Source: Nemertoderma westbladi | Taxonomy: Eukaryota; Xenacoelomorpha; Nemertodermatida; Nemertodermatidae | Reading direction: 5' to 3' | DNA length: 64,000 bases | NCBI GenBank assembly: GCA_032718475.1 | Contig: JAUCBJ010007118.1 | Span: forward strand, 1 to 64,000 | In this document: piece after piece, positions 13,309 through 26,296 of the stretch | Numbering within the stretch: position 1 is the stretch's first letter | Layout of the letters: every line of letters starts with the position of its first letter | Notes under the pieces: generated by a model | Databases searched by the model: none | Seen by the model: the letters and a program-made list of their open reading frames with translations, nothing else | What the model was told of the DNA's origin: nothing | Translations under genes and position numbers: made by a program

Positions 13309-15635
13309 TTAAGAATGCTGTGCCGGCTTATCGACAAAATTGCACCGCCACAATTCCCTATCACCCATGACATTTGCTAGATCATCCGCATCTTCAAGGC
13401 CAGTGTCCTTCAAGATGCGTCTCAAGAAAGTCATGGGCTGTCCACCATGCTTGTTCACTCCATGAGGCTGCCAAAGTACAAGATTATGCACTGGCTGGTC
13501 CTCACGGCGAAAGCAATGTCCTGCAAAGCGGAGGCGATTTTGTTCTAGTGTCAAGCTTGGGGGAACCAATGAGACACCTCCAATGTTATATAGTGTCTGG
13601 TTGGAGATGTGTGCATTGTACTTGACGCAATGAACCCGGCGTAGCATTCTTGTGAATGTGCCATCCAGAGATTTTGTGTCCTCAGCAGTTAGAGCCCAGC
13701 ATGGACTCCCATAGAGGAGTACTGGAACTACTGCTGCTCTAAATAATCGGACCTTAAGTTTCCGATTAATTCTCGGTGACTTCCAAATCCTGGAAAGCCT
13801 ATTCAAGGCTGCCCATGCCTTTCCCTTACGTATTCGAAGGTCCTCACCTGACTTCCGGATCCATGATCACAGGAAGCAGAAGTCATCCACATGCTCAAGC
13901 ATACCATCTTTTGAGCTTATGCTCATCCGATCAGAGACTTGCTGAGGACTTTCAAAGTATGTCAAAATTTTGGTCTTTCTGGAGTTAATAAAAAGACCAA
14001 CACTAGAAGCAGCATGTTCTAATGAGCTGAGGAGCCGTTGGGCTCCCTCTAGTGATTCTGAGAGTACTCCTAAGTCATCAGCAAAGTCTAGATCAGTTAG
14101 GTACTTGGCAGGATTTCCTCGACTTCTGGAGCCAGTAGGTGGAGTTATCATCACCCCATCATCATTATGATGATCTAAGGACATGCGTAGAACATAGTCA
14201 ACAACAATTATGAACAAGAATGGTGCAAGTGTGGCTCCCTGGAGGACGCCCCATAACACTTCAAGTGGTTCTGTGTCACCGTCAACAGTAGACACAAATG
14301 TTGTCGAACCATCGTATACTGATCTGATTGCTGCAATAATTTCATCAGGAATCCCATATAATGAAAGTATGCTGAACATACGTGAGCGAGAGACTGAATC
14401 AAAGGCCTTGAAGAAGTCAACAAAGATAACAGCCAGATGCCAGTCTTTCTTTTTTTGATAACTCTTCAATTATGCTTCTAAGTGCCAAAATGGGCTCCAT
14501 GGTCCCACGATCTTTACGGAACCCATTCTGATTTCCACGTAGCAGTCTCTCAATGGGATCCCTGATGCGATTTAATAGAATTCTATTGTATAGCTTTGAG
14601 GCAATCGAGATCAATGAGATTCCCCGAAAAGAACCATACAGTGTTAGGTTGCCCTTCTTGGGAACTGGCACCAACTTATTTGTTTTCATTTCTTGTGGGA
14701 CTCTTGTTGTACGGTACATGTCTACTATGATGGGATAGATGAGCTTTAAACACTCAGGTATTTTAAAGAACTCAGGGGGAACACCATCTACTCCACTGGC
14801 ATGATTGGTCTTAATGCTCTTTGCAGCAGCCTTCACTTCTGCAAAGGAGATATCACCAATGGGAATATCTGAGAGTACAGACTCAGACACTTTTATTTCT
14901 ATAAAGTTATCTGGCAATACCCTGTCATTATTGAGGAGCTTTTCAAAGTGGGCTTTCCAACCATTGAGGCGATCGGCTGGTGATTCAGCCTTAACCTTGG
15001 TGGTTGGTTGGCTTTTTCGACCAGCAAGCAAGTTGATCGATCTCCATGCCTGGGATGATTGCCTGCTGTCGTCAGCATCATTGATGGCATCAACCTGTTG
15101 GTTTATTAGCTCCTGTAAATTAACAGAGTACTGCCTGTTCAGGGACCTAGATGCAGCCTTAACTGCATTCTTGGCTGCTGTAGTCTGTTTGAGTCGGGAC
15201 TCTTTCTGCGCCTTGTAGAGGTCATTTCGGCACTTCTGAATTTTGTTGTCAGTCCAGGGGGCCCGTTTCCTGTTTCGAGGGTATACAGGAACTGTTTCTG
15301 CAGCTGCTAACTTAACTGCCTCTGTGAAGGCAGTATAGCCCTCACAGTGATCTGCCGCCTCAGAGGCAAGGGCCTCATACCTGTTGCTCAGCTGTAGTGT
15401 GAAGCTGGATCTCACACTTGGCTGTTGCAACAGAGAGGACCAGTCATGCCGCGGCAAGGCAGATTTCGTTGTTCTGCTAACACGCAGACTAAGTCTTACC
15501 TTGGCCACAATAAGGCGGTGATCACTGGAGAAGGGTCGTAGTGTAAATGCATTACAGTCTTGTACAGAGGTCCTGTATTTTCTACGAAACAGGATATGGT
15601 CTATCTGGGACTTGTGACCACTGGGTCCTACAGTT
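13309..15635 (-). pseudogene. LINE-A ORF2 fragment: reverse transcriptase and C-terminal region
   Basis: Three minus-strand frames form one broken polymerase: 15508-14417 (363 codons), 14469-13867 (200 codons) and 13806-13309 (165 codons). The first holds the EN-RT linker (WTDNKIQKCRNDLYKAQ) and RT motifs including GVDGVPPEFFK and GNQNGFRKDRGT. The second holds the catalytic region IFVDFFKAFDSVSRSR and the active-site box FADDLGVLSES near 14070-14085, both aspartates present. The third ends LRFAGHCFRREDQPV and DRELWR, typical of the RTE-side C-terminus. The apurinic endonuclease is absent and two frameshifts break the frame. The product would copy LINE RNA at a nicked target; this copy cannot do so. 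Confidence 0.88.
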
Positions 15636-15639
15636 CAGG

Positions 15640-16290
15640 TCAGGTATTCTAGGTCATTGATCAAGAAAACTTGCCACCTCCATGCAGCATAAAGGAGGTG
15701 CCACCTGTAGCTGCATAGACCCTCTTACTAGGGCAAATCTGGTCCTATAACTAGGACCCCCTTCGTTCTGGGATAAGGACGCCCTTGGTCCTGGATTAAG
15801 GACCCATATACTTGGCTGCAGGGGTATATGGCCTGACCAGGCAGATGGTGATCTGCCAATGGCTGGTCAGGAGTAGAGTGTTCTCATGTCCACTCTGAGA
15901 GTACTTCACTGCAACCTGCACCTGGCAGCAAGGGTACAGGGCATGACCCAGCAGATGAGCTGCAACAGCCAATGGTGGGTCATGTGCGCCAGAGTAGATA
16001 TGGGTGATGGGCATCATATCTGACTCCATTGCGACACCCACCCTGTGGAATGGCAAACCAGGGTGTGGTATTTGCCCCGAGAGCTGACTCGGCAAAAAAG
16101 CACACCCCAACCCCCACTATGGATTACATTAGCAATGCGGAGGTCCGGCCACTAGAGGCCAGTGGAATTACCGGACACAATCGGCCTCACAGGCGTCAGT
16201 TAACTCCTGACCGGCTGCCTGTCTCACCCCCTACTGGAGAGAGAGCAGCCAAGAATTCTTTGAGTCCCTGTACTACACGTCCTTGTACAT
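15640..16290 (+). mobile_element. LINE-A 5' leader, inverted by twin priming
   Basis: The segment begins CAGGTCAGGTATTCTAGG and matches 26299-26900 in the same plus orientation. In LINE-B (plus-strand ORF2) that leader is in sense; here it lies antisense to the minus-strand ORF2. The family's 5' end (CAGGTCAGG) lies at the internal junction, as twin priming predicts. Frames here on either strand (for example MDYISNAEVRP near 16120) are short; the latter could be the start of a leader-encoded peptide because the same words occur in LINE-B. Confidence 0.8.
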
Positions 16291-16559
16291 TCCTATACTA
16301 ACCTATAAAATCAGACACGACAGTAACCTGAAACGGTCCTAGACTAACCTATAAAGTCAGACATGACAGTAACCCGAAACGGTCCTAGACTAACCTATAA
16401 AGTCAGACATGACAGTAACCCGAAACGGTCGTAGACTAACCTATAAAATCAGACAAGATAGTAACCCAAAACGGTCCTAGACTAACCTATAAAATCAGAC
16501 ATGACAGTAACCCGAAACGGTCCTAGACTAACCTATAAAGTCAGACACGACAGTAACCC
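16291..16559. repeat. 46-bp satellite, second block
   Basis: About six units of the same 46-bp satellite lie between LINE-A and the following short LINE. Variants include AACCCAAAACGG and ACAAGATAG. Confidence 0.95.
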
Positions 16560-16982
16560 TTGATAATCAACATTCTTTTAAATCTGCAGTTAAATCTCAC
16601 CTCCGTGTGCAATGTAAAAATAGGTACAATAGTCCTACAGTAAGTTATTATAGTTTATTAATTATTTACTATTTATACTGTAATTACGTTTTATAATAAA
16701 TCGTTCTGTACATTACATCTTTATCGTTGAGTCGGACATTGTCGCGCTCTCGGTAAAGTTGTACATGTACATAGTGTAATTACGTTTATATTGGTTTTAG
16801 GTTAGCGTAGTGTAATATTGTATTTGTAACCAAGTAACATAAAGGAGCCCCTTGGAAATAAGCTGCAAAGCTTTAGGGGTAATCCTATATTTTATGTTGG
16901 ACAATACCTTTATTCCGGTACATTGTTTGGTGTATTTGTTATTGTTTTTACATAATGTATAAATAAATCTATCTATCTATCT
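16560..16982 (+). mobile_element. 5'-truncated LINE 3' end with (ATCT)n tail
   Basis: The left part translates as HSFKSAVKSHL, resembling the last residues of CR1/Jockey-group ORF2. It is followed by an untranslated region and the terminus TAAATAAATCTATCTATCTA. A short direct repeat ACCC (16556-16559 and 16983-16986) flanks it in satellite sequence and may be the target-site duplication. It is unrelated to LINE-A. Confidence 0.75.
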
Positions 16983-17863
16983 ACCCAAAACGGTCCTAGA
17001 CTAACCTATAAAAACAGACACGACAGTAACCCGAAACGGTCCTAGACTAACCTATAAAGTCAGACACGACAGTAAACCGAAACGGTCCTAGACTAACCTA
17101 TAAAATCAGAAACGACAGTAACCCGAAACGGTCCTAGACTAACCTACTGTATAAAATCAGACACGCCAGTAACCCGAAACGGTCCTACACTAACCTATAA
17201 AATCAGACACGCCAGTAACCCGAAACGGGCCTTGACTAACCTATAAAATCAGACACGCCAGTAACCCGAAACGGTCCTACACTAACCTATAAAATCAGAC
17301 ACGCCAGTAACCCGAAACGGTCCTACACTAACCTATAAAATCAGACACGCCAGTAACCCGAAACGGGCCTTGACTAACCTATAAAATCAGACACGCCAGT
17401 AACCCGAAACGGGCCTTGACTAACCTATAAAATCAGAAACGACAGTAACCCGAAACGGGCCTTGACTAACCTATAAAATCAGACACGCCAGTAACCCGAA
17501 ACGGGCCTTGACTAACCTATAAAATCAGAAACGACAGTAACCCGAAACGGGCCTTGACTAACCTATAAAATCAGAAACGACAGTAACCCGAAACGGGCCT
17601 TGACTAACCTATAAAATCAGAAACGACAGTAACCCGAAACGGGCCTTGACTAACCTATAAAATCAGAAACGACAGTAACCCGAAACGGTCCTAGACTAAC
17701 CTACTGTATAAAATCAGACACGCCAGTAATCCGAAACGGGCCTTGACTAACCTATAAAATCAGACACGCCAGTAACCCGAAACGGGCCTTGACTAACCTA
17801 TAAAATCAGAAACGACAGTAACCCGAAACGGGCCTTGACTAACCTATAAAATCAGACACAACA
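16983..17863. repeat. 46-bp satellite, third block with a divergent subfamily
   Basis: The array resumes with ACCCAAAACGGTCC. From about 17160 a subfamily with CGCCAGTAACC and AAACGGGCCTTGACTAACC takes over, alternating with AACGACAG units. Two units carry a CTACTGTATAAAATC insertion (17145, 17703). Confidence 0.95.
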
Positions 17864-18965
17864 GTCCCAACTAGTGAAACATTATAACGAAACTGCCTTA
17901 TAGAGGTTGGAAGTTCTTTCCTCAAAAAATGTAATTCTTGTTGTTCTCGTTCTTGTGGTGATTTATCTCTCGACAAGCTAAAGCTACTAGCCACTATCAA
18001 TGGATGGTGTACAGTAAAGGTCAAACACATCTATCTCTAAAGCTAAAGCTACTAGCACTATCAATGGATGGTGTACAGTAAAGGTCAAACACATCTATCT
18101 CTAAAGCTAAAGCTACTAGCACTATCAATGGATGGTGTACAGTAAAGGTCAAACACATCTATCTCTAAAGCTAAAGCTACTAGCACTATCAATGGATGGT
18201 GTACAGTAAAGGTCAAACACATCTATCTCTATCATACTACAGTAGCACTATCAATGGATGGTGTACAGTAAAGGTCAAACACATCTATCTCTAAAGCTAA
18301 AGCTACTAGCACTATCAATGGATGGTGTACAGTAAAGGTCAAACACATCTATCTCTATAGCTATAGCTACTAGCACTATCAATGGATGGTGTACAGTAAA
18401 GGTCAAACACATCTATCTCTAAAGCTAAAGCTACTAGCACTATCAATGGATGGTGTACAGTAAAGGTCAAACACATCTATCTCTAAAGCTAAAGCTACTA
18501 GCACTATCAATGGATGGTGTACAGTAAAGGTCAAACACATCTATCTCTAAAGCTAAAGCTACTAGCACTATCAATGGATGGTGTACAGTAAAGGTCAAAC
18601 ACATCTATCTCTAAAGCTAAAGCTACTAGCACTATCAATGGATGGTGTACAGTAAAGGTCAAACACATCTATCTCTAAAGCTAAAGCTACTAGCACTATC
18701 AATGGATGGTGTACAGTAAAGGTCAAACACATCTATCTCTAAAGCTAAAGCTACTAGCACTATCAATGGATGGTGTACAGTAAAGGTCAAACACATCTAT
18801 CTCTAAAGCTAAAGCTACTAGCTACTATCAATGGATGGTGTACAGTAAAGGTCAAACACATCTCTTCAAATCATTATTTATTAGTAGAGTACCACTTACT
18901 ATAAACCTCTGTCTGTAGAAGGGAATCAAATACCTGTATTATACATTTAAAGCAAGATTTAATGA
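17864..18965 (-). mobile_element. Dispersed element, copy 1, with internal 64-bp expansion
   Basis: The flanks at 17880-17985 and 18855-18960 match, in reverse complement, 49365-49246 and 49010-48885, so this is a repeated unit of unknown class. On the minus strand both copies can encode LSRDKSPQE followed by a Gln/Glu-rich stretch and ELPTS, conserved despite indels, which hints at decayed coding sequence. Between the flanks this copy carries a large array of a 64-bp unit; the other copy has only one unit-like stretch. I do not recognise the family. Confidence 0.65.
17977..18862. repeat. 64-bp minisatellite, about 14 copies
   Basis: The unit contains CTAAAGCTAAAGCTACTAGC, ACTATCAATGGATGGTGTAC and AGTAAAGGTCAAACACATCT. 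Copies are nearly identical apart from variants at 18230 (ATCATACTACAGTAG) and 18355 (TATAGCTATAGC). Confidence 0.96.
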
Positions 18966-19509
18966 TTTAATTTAATTGAATATCAATTATTATTTGTTCA
19001 AAATGTCCTGACTTCCCCAATCGCCAACCCGATTGTGTTTTACTGATTTCCCAGAAACAACCGTGTTTTTTTTACCGACTTGACACAAAAAATTGTGGGG
19101 GGGGGGGGGGGGGGGTATCTCACTCCCTCTGAACACGTCTCCAATTTCACACCAGAAGATGTCTGATTATAAAATCTCCATTCCATACATATATATCGTA
19201 TTAAATAATGAGTGGCGTGGAACGTGGCTTTATAATGATTTCTTAAAATATTTCGCGATATATGAGTAGAATGGGATGTGATGTGTGAATGTGTTACAGT
19301 AATTTATTGCTATAGTTTGATATGGGTTAATGAGTTGCTGTGATACTCAAACATTCATTGTATGGAGACCCCAATGTCTATAGAACTGAGTAGCTTTACG
19401 CATGCAGTAATTTTTTAAACGAATTCTTAAATTCATATTTCAATACAAATTGTGTAATTTAAAATTCTTGTAGATCATAAAACTAATATTTTTTTTACCT
19501 GTAAACCAT
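18966..19509. other. Unique AT-rich sequence with a 19-G tract
   Basis: No gene is seen. A run of 19 G lies at 19097-19115. Confidence 0.6.
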
Positions 19510-22500
19510 GGAATGCTATAGAGACGGAACCACATTAGTGTGCTACCCCTGATATAGAGACGGAACCACATTAGTGTGCTACCCTGATATAGAGACGGAA
19601 CCACATTAGTGTGCTACCCTGATATAGAGACGGAACCACATTAGTGTGCTACCCTGTTATAGAGACGGAACCACATTAGTGTGCTACCCTGATATAGAGA
19701 CGGAACCACATTAGTGTGCTACCCTGATATAGAGACGGAACCACATTAGTGTGCTACCCTGATATAGAGACGGAACCACATTAGTGTGCTACCCTGATAT
19801 AGAGACGGAACCACATTAGTGTGCTACCCTGATATAGAGACGGAACCACATTAGTGTGCTACCCCTGATATAGAGACGGAACCACATTAGTGTGCTACCC
19901 TGATATAGAGACGGAACCACATTAGTGTGCTACCCTGATATAGAGACGGAACCACATTAGTGTGCTACCCCTGATATAGAGACGGAACCACATTAGTGTG
20001 CTACCCTGATATAGAGACGGAACCACATTAATTTGCAACCCTGATATAGAGACGGAACCATATTAGTGTGATACCCTGATATAGAGACGGAACCACATTA
20101 GTGTGCTACCCTGATATAGAGACGGAACCACATTAGTGTGCTACCCTGATATAGAGACGGAACCACATTAGTGTGCTACCCTGATATAGAGACGGAACCA
20201 CATTAGTGTGCTACCCCTGATATAGAGACGGAACCACATTAGTGTGCTACCCTGATATAGAGACGGAACCACATTAGTGTGCTACCCCTGATATAGAGAC
20301 GGAACCACATTAGTGTGCTACCCTGATATAGAGACGGAACCACATTAGTGTGCTACCCTGATATAGAGACGGAACCACATTAGTGTGCTACCCCTGATAT
20401 AGAGACGGAACCACATTAGTGTGCTACCCCTGATATAGAGACGGAACCACATTAGTGTGCTACCCTGATATAGAGACGGAACCACATTAGTGTGCTACCC
20501 TGATATAGAGACGGAACCACATTAGTGTGCTACCCTGATATAGAGACGGAACCACATTAGTGTGCTACCCTGATATAGAGACGGAACCACATTAGTGTGC
20601 TACCCTGATATAGAGACGGAACCACATTAGTGTGCTACCCCTGATATAGAGACGGAACCACATTAGTGTGCTACCCCTGATATAGAGACGGAACCACATT
20701 AGTGTGCTACCCCTGATATAGAGACGGAACCACATTAGTGTGCTACCCTGATATAGAGACGGAACCACATTAGTGTGCTACCCTGATATAGAGACGGAAC
20801 CACATTAGTGTGCTACCCTGATATAGAGACGGAACCACATTAGTGTGCTACCCTGATATAGAGACGGAACCACATTAGTGTGCTACCCCTGATATAGAGA
20901 CGGAACCACATTAGTGTGCTACCCCTGATATAGAGACGGAACCACATTAGTGTGCTACCCCTGATATAGAGACGGAACCACATTAGTGTGCTACCCTGAT
21001 ATAGAGACGGAACCACATTAATTTGCAACCCTGATATAGAGACGGAACCATATTAGTGTGATACCCTGATATAGAGACGGAACCACATTAGTGTGCTACC
21101 CTGATATAGAGACGGAACCACATTAGTGTGCTACCCTGATATAGAGACGGAACCACATTAGTGTGCTACCCTGATATAGAGACGGAACCACATTAGTGTG
21201 CTACCCTGATATAGAGACGGAACCACATTAATGTGCTACCCTGATATAGAGACGGAACCACATTAGTGTGCTACCCTGATATAGAGACGGAACCACATTA
21301 GTGTGCTACCCTGATATAGAGACGGAACCACATTAGTGTGCTACCCCTGATATAGAGACGGAACCACATTAGTGTGCTACCCCTGATATAGAGACGGAAC
21401 CACATTAGTGTGCTACCCTGATATAGAGACGGAACCACATTAGTGTGCTACCCCTGATATAGAGACGGAACCACATTAGTGTGCTACCCTGATATAGAGA
21501 CGGAACCACATTAGTGTGCTACCCTGATATAGAGACGGAACCACATTAGTGTGCTACCCTGATATAGAGACGGAACCACATTAGTGTGCTACCCCTGATA
21601 TAGAGACGGAACCACATTAGTGTGCTACCCTGATATAGAGACGGAACCACATTAGTGTGCTACCCTGATATAGAGACGGAACCACATTAGTGTGCTACCC
21701 CTGATATAGAGACGGAACCACATTAGTGTGCTACCCTGATATAGAGACGGAACCACATTAGTGTGCTACCCTGATATAGAGACGGAACCACATTAGTGTG
21801 CTACCCTGATATAGAGACGGAACCACATTAGTGTGCTACCCTGATATAGAGACGGAACCACATTAGTGTGCTACCCCTGATATAGAGACGGAACCACATT
21901 AGTGTGCTACCCTGATATAGAGACGGAACCACATTAGTGTGCTACCCCTGATATAGAGACGGAACCACATTAGTGTGCTACCCCTGATATAGAGACGGAA
22001 CCACATTAGTGTGCTACCCTGATATAGAGACGGAACCACATTAGTGTGCTACCCCTGATATAGAGACGGAACCACATTAGTGTGCTACCCCTGATATAGA
22101 GACGGAACCACATTAGTGTGCTACCCTGATATAGAGACGGAACCACATTAGTGTGCTACCCTGATATAGAGACGGAACCACATTAGTGTGCTACCCTGAT
22201 ATAGAGACGGAACCACATTAGTGTGCTACCCTGATATAGAGACGGAACCACATTAGTGTGCTACCCTGATATAGAGACGGAACCACATTAGTGTGCTACC
22301 CCTGATATAGAGACGGAACCACATTAGTGTGCTACCCCTGATATAGAGACGGAACCACATTAGTGTGCTACCCTGATATAGAGACGGAACCACATTAGTG
22401 TGCTACCCTGATATAGAGACGGAACCACATTAGTGTGCTACCCTGATATAGAGACGGAACCACATTAGTGTGCTACCCTGATATAGAGACGGAACCACAT

Positions 22501-25500
22501 TAGTGTGCTACCCTGATATAGAGACGGAACCACATTAGTGTGCTACCCTGATATAGAGACGGAACCACATTAGTGTGCTACCCCTGATATAGAGACGGAA
22601 CCACATTAGTGTGCTACCCTGATATAGAGACGGAACCACATTAGTGTGCTACCCTGATATAGAGACGGAACCACATTAGTGTGCTACCCTGATATAGAGA
22701 CGGAACCACATTAGTGTGCTACCCCTGATATAGAGACGGAACCACATTAGTGTGCTACCCTGATATAGAGACGGAACCACATTAGTGTGCTACCCCTGAT
22801 ATAGAGACGGAACCACATTAGTGTGCTACCCTGATATAGAGACGGAACCACATTAGTGTGCTACCCTGATATAGAGACGGAACCACATTAGTGTGCTACC
22901 CCTGATATAGAGACGGAACCACATTAGTGTGCTACCCTGATATAGAGACGGAACCACATTAGTGTGCTACCCTGATATAGAGACGGAACCACATTAGTGT
23001 GCTACCCTGATATAGAGACGGAACCACATTAGTGTGCTACCCTGATATAGAGACGGAACCACATTAGTGTGCTACCCTGATATAGAGACGGAACCACATT
23101 AGTGTGCTACCCTGATATAGAGACGGAACCACATTAGTGTGCTACCCTGATATAGAGACGGAACCACATTAGTGTGCTACCCTGATATAGAGACGGAACC
23201 ACATTAGTGTGCTACCCTGATATAGAGACGGAACCACATTAGTGTGCTACCCTGATATAGAGACGGAACCACATTAGTGTGCTACCCTGATATAGAGACG
23301 GAACCACATTAGTGTGCTACCCTGATATAGAGACGGAACCACATTAGTGTGCTACCCTGATATAGAGACGGAACCACATTAGTGTGCTACCCTGATATAG
23401 AGACGGAACCACATTAGTGTGCTACCCTGATATAGAGACGGAACCACATTAGTGTGCTACCCTGATATAGAGACGGAACCACATTAGTGTGCTACCCTGA
23501 TATAGAGACGGAACCACATTAGTGTGCTACCCTGATATAGAGACGGAACCACATTAGTGTGCTACCCTGATATAGAGACGGAACCACATTAGTGTGCTAC
23601 CCCTGATATAGAGACGGAACCACATTAGTGTGCTACCCTGATATAGAGACGGAACCACATTAGTGTGCTACCCTGATATAGAGACGGAACCACAATAGTG
23701 TGCTACCCTGATATAGAGACGGAACCACATTAGTGTGCTACCCTGCTATAGAGACGGAACCACATTAGTGTGCTACCCTGATATAGAGACGGAACCACAT
23801 TAATGTGCTACCCTGATATAGAGACGGAACCACATTAGTGTGCTACCCTGATATAGAGACGGAACCACATTAGTGTGCTACCCTGATATAGAGACGGAAC
23901 CACATTAGTGTGCTACCCTGATATAGAGACGGAACCACATTAATGTGCTACCCTGATATAGAGACGGAACCACATTAGTGTGCTACCCTGATATAGAGAC
24001 GGAACCACATTAGTGTGCTACCCTGATATAGAGACGGAACCACATTAGTGTGCTACCCTGATATAGAGACGGAACCACATTAGTGTGCTACCCTGATATA
24101 GAGACGGAACCACATTAGTGTGCTACCCTGATATAGAGACGGAACCACATTAGTGTGCTACCCTGATATAGAGACGGAACCACATTAGTGTGCTACCCTG
24201 ATATAGAGACGGAACCACATTAGTGTGCTACCCTGATATAGAGACGGAACCACATTAGTGTGCTACCCTGATATAGAGACGGAACCACATTAGTGTGCTA
24301 CCCTGATATAGAGACGGAACCACATTAGTGTGCTACCCTGATATAGAGACGGAACCACATTAGTGTGCTACCCTGATATAGAGACGGAACCACATTAGTG
24401 TGCTACCCTGATATAGAGACGGAACCACATTAGTGTGCTACCCTGATATAGAGACGGAACCACATTAGTGTGCTACCCTGATATAGAGACGGAACCACAT
24501 TAGTGTGCTACCCTGATATAGAGACGGAACCACATTAGTGTGCTACCCTGATATAGAGACGGAACCACATTAGTGTGCTACCCTGATATAGAGACGGAAC
24601 CACATTAGTGTGCTACCCTGATATAGAGACGGAACCACATTAGTGTGCTACCCCTGATATAGAGACGGAACCACATTAGTGTGCTACCCCTGATATAGAG
24701 ACGGAACCACATTAGTGTGCTACCCTGATATAGAGACGGAACCACATTAGTGTGCTACCCTGATATAGAGACGGAACCACATTAGTGTGCTACCCTGATA
24801 TAGAGACGGAACCACATTAGTGTGCTACCCTGATATAGAGACGGAACCACATTAGTGTGCTACCCTGATATAGAGACGGAACCACATTAGTGTGCTACCC
24901 TGATATAGAGACGGAACCACATTAGTGTGCTACCCTGATATAGAGACGGAACCACATTAGTGTGCTACCCTGATATAGAGACGGAACCACATTAGTGTGC
25001 TACCCTGATATAGAGACGGAACCACATTAGTGTGCTACCCCTGATATAGAGACGGAACCACATTAGTGTGCTACCCTGATATAGAGACGGAACCACATTA
25101 GTGTGCTACCCTGATATAGAGACGGAACCACATTAGTGTGCTACCCTGATATAGAGACGGAACCACATTAGTGTGCTACCCTGATATAGAGACGGAACCA
25201 CATTAGTGTGCTACCCTGATATAGAGACGGAACCACATTAGTGTGCTACCCTGATATAGAGACGGAACCACATTAGTGTGCTACCCCTGATATAGAGACG
25301 GAACCACATTAGTGTGCTACCCTGATATATAGATGGAACCACATTAGTGTGCTACCCTGATATAGAGACGGAACCACATTAGTGTGCTACCCTGATATAG
25401 AGACGGAACCACATTAGTGTGCTACCCTGATATAGAGACGGAACCACATTAGTGTGCTACCCTGATATAGAGACGGAACCACATTAGTGTGCTACCCTGA

Positions 25501-26296
25501 TATAGAGACGGAACCACATTAGTGTGCTACCCCTGATATAGAGACGGAACCACATTAGTGTGCTACCCCTGATATAGAGACGGAACCACATTAGTGTGCT
25601 ACCCCTGATATAGAGACGGAACCACATTAGTGTGCTACCCCTGATATAGAGACGGAACCACAATAGTGTGCTACCCCTGATATAGAGACGGAACCACATT
25701 AGTGTGCTACCCTGATATAGAGACGGAACCACATTAGTGTGCTACCCTGATATATAGATGGAACCACATTAGTGTGCTACCCTGATATAGAGACGGAACC
25801 ACATTAGTGTGCTACCCTGATATAGAGACGGAACCACATTAGTGTGCTACCCTGATATAGAGACGGAACCACATTAGTGTGCTACCCTGATATAGAGACG
25901 GAACCACATTAGTGTGCTACCCTGATATAGAGACGGAACCACATTAGTGTGCTACCCCTGATATAGAGACGGAACCACATTAGTGTGCTACCCTGATATA
26001 GAGACGGAACCACATTAGTGTGCTACCCTGATATAGAGACGGAACCACATTAGTGTGCTACCCTGATATAGAGACGGAACCACATTAATTTGCAACCCTG
26101 ATATAGAGACGGAACCACATTAGTGTGCTACCCTGATATAGAGACGGAACCACATTAATGTGCTACCCTGATATAGAGACGGAACCACATTAGTGTGCTA
26201 CCCTGATATAGAGACGGAACCACATTAGTGTGCTACCCTGATATAGAGACGGAACCACATTAGTGTGCTACCCTGATATAGAGACGGAACCACATT
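19510..26296. repeat. 35-bp satellite, left block (about 190 copies)
   Basis: The unit is GATATAGAGACGGAACCACA followed by TTAGTGTGCTACCCT. A 36-bp form with an extra C (ACCCCT) is scattered through the block and produces short minus-strand repeat frames (RGSTLMWFRLYI). Rare variants recur as blocks: TTAATTTGCAACC at 20029, 21019 and 26085, and ATATATAGATGG at 25326 and 25750. The array stops cleanly at CCACATT where LINE-B begins. Confidence 0.98.

Larger units (their letters stand above)
13264..16290 (-). mobile_element. LINE-A: RTE-like non-LTR retrotransposon, 5'-inverted insertion
   Basis: A 3.0-kb insertion splits the 46-bp satellite. Read on the minus strand, its 3' half (15635 to 13264) is ORF2 coding sequence ending in a (TAG)n-type tail (TACTACTACTACTAGGATCG on the plus strand). 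The 5' part (about 15640-16290) carries the family's 5' leader in opposite orientation, as judged from LINE-B, where the same leader precedes ORF2 in sense. The endonuclease region between leader and polymerase is missing. Such 5' inversion with loss at the junction is the known result of twin priming in target-primed reverse transcription. RTE or RTEX assignment rests on remembered family style and is uncertain. Confidence 0.85.
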
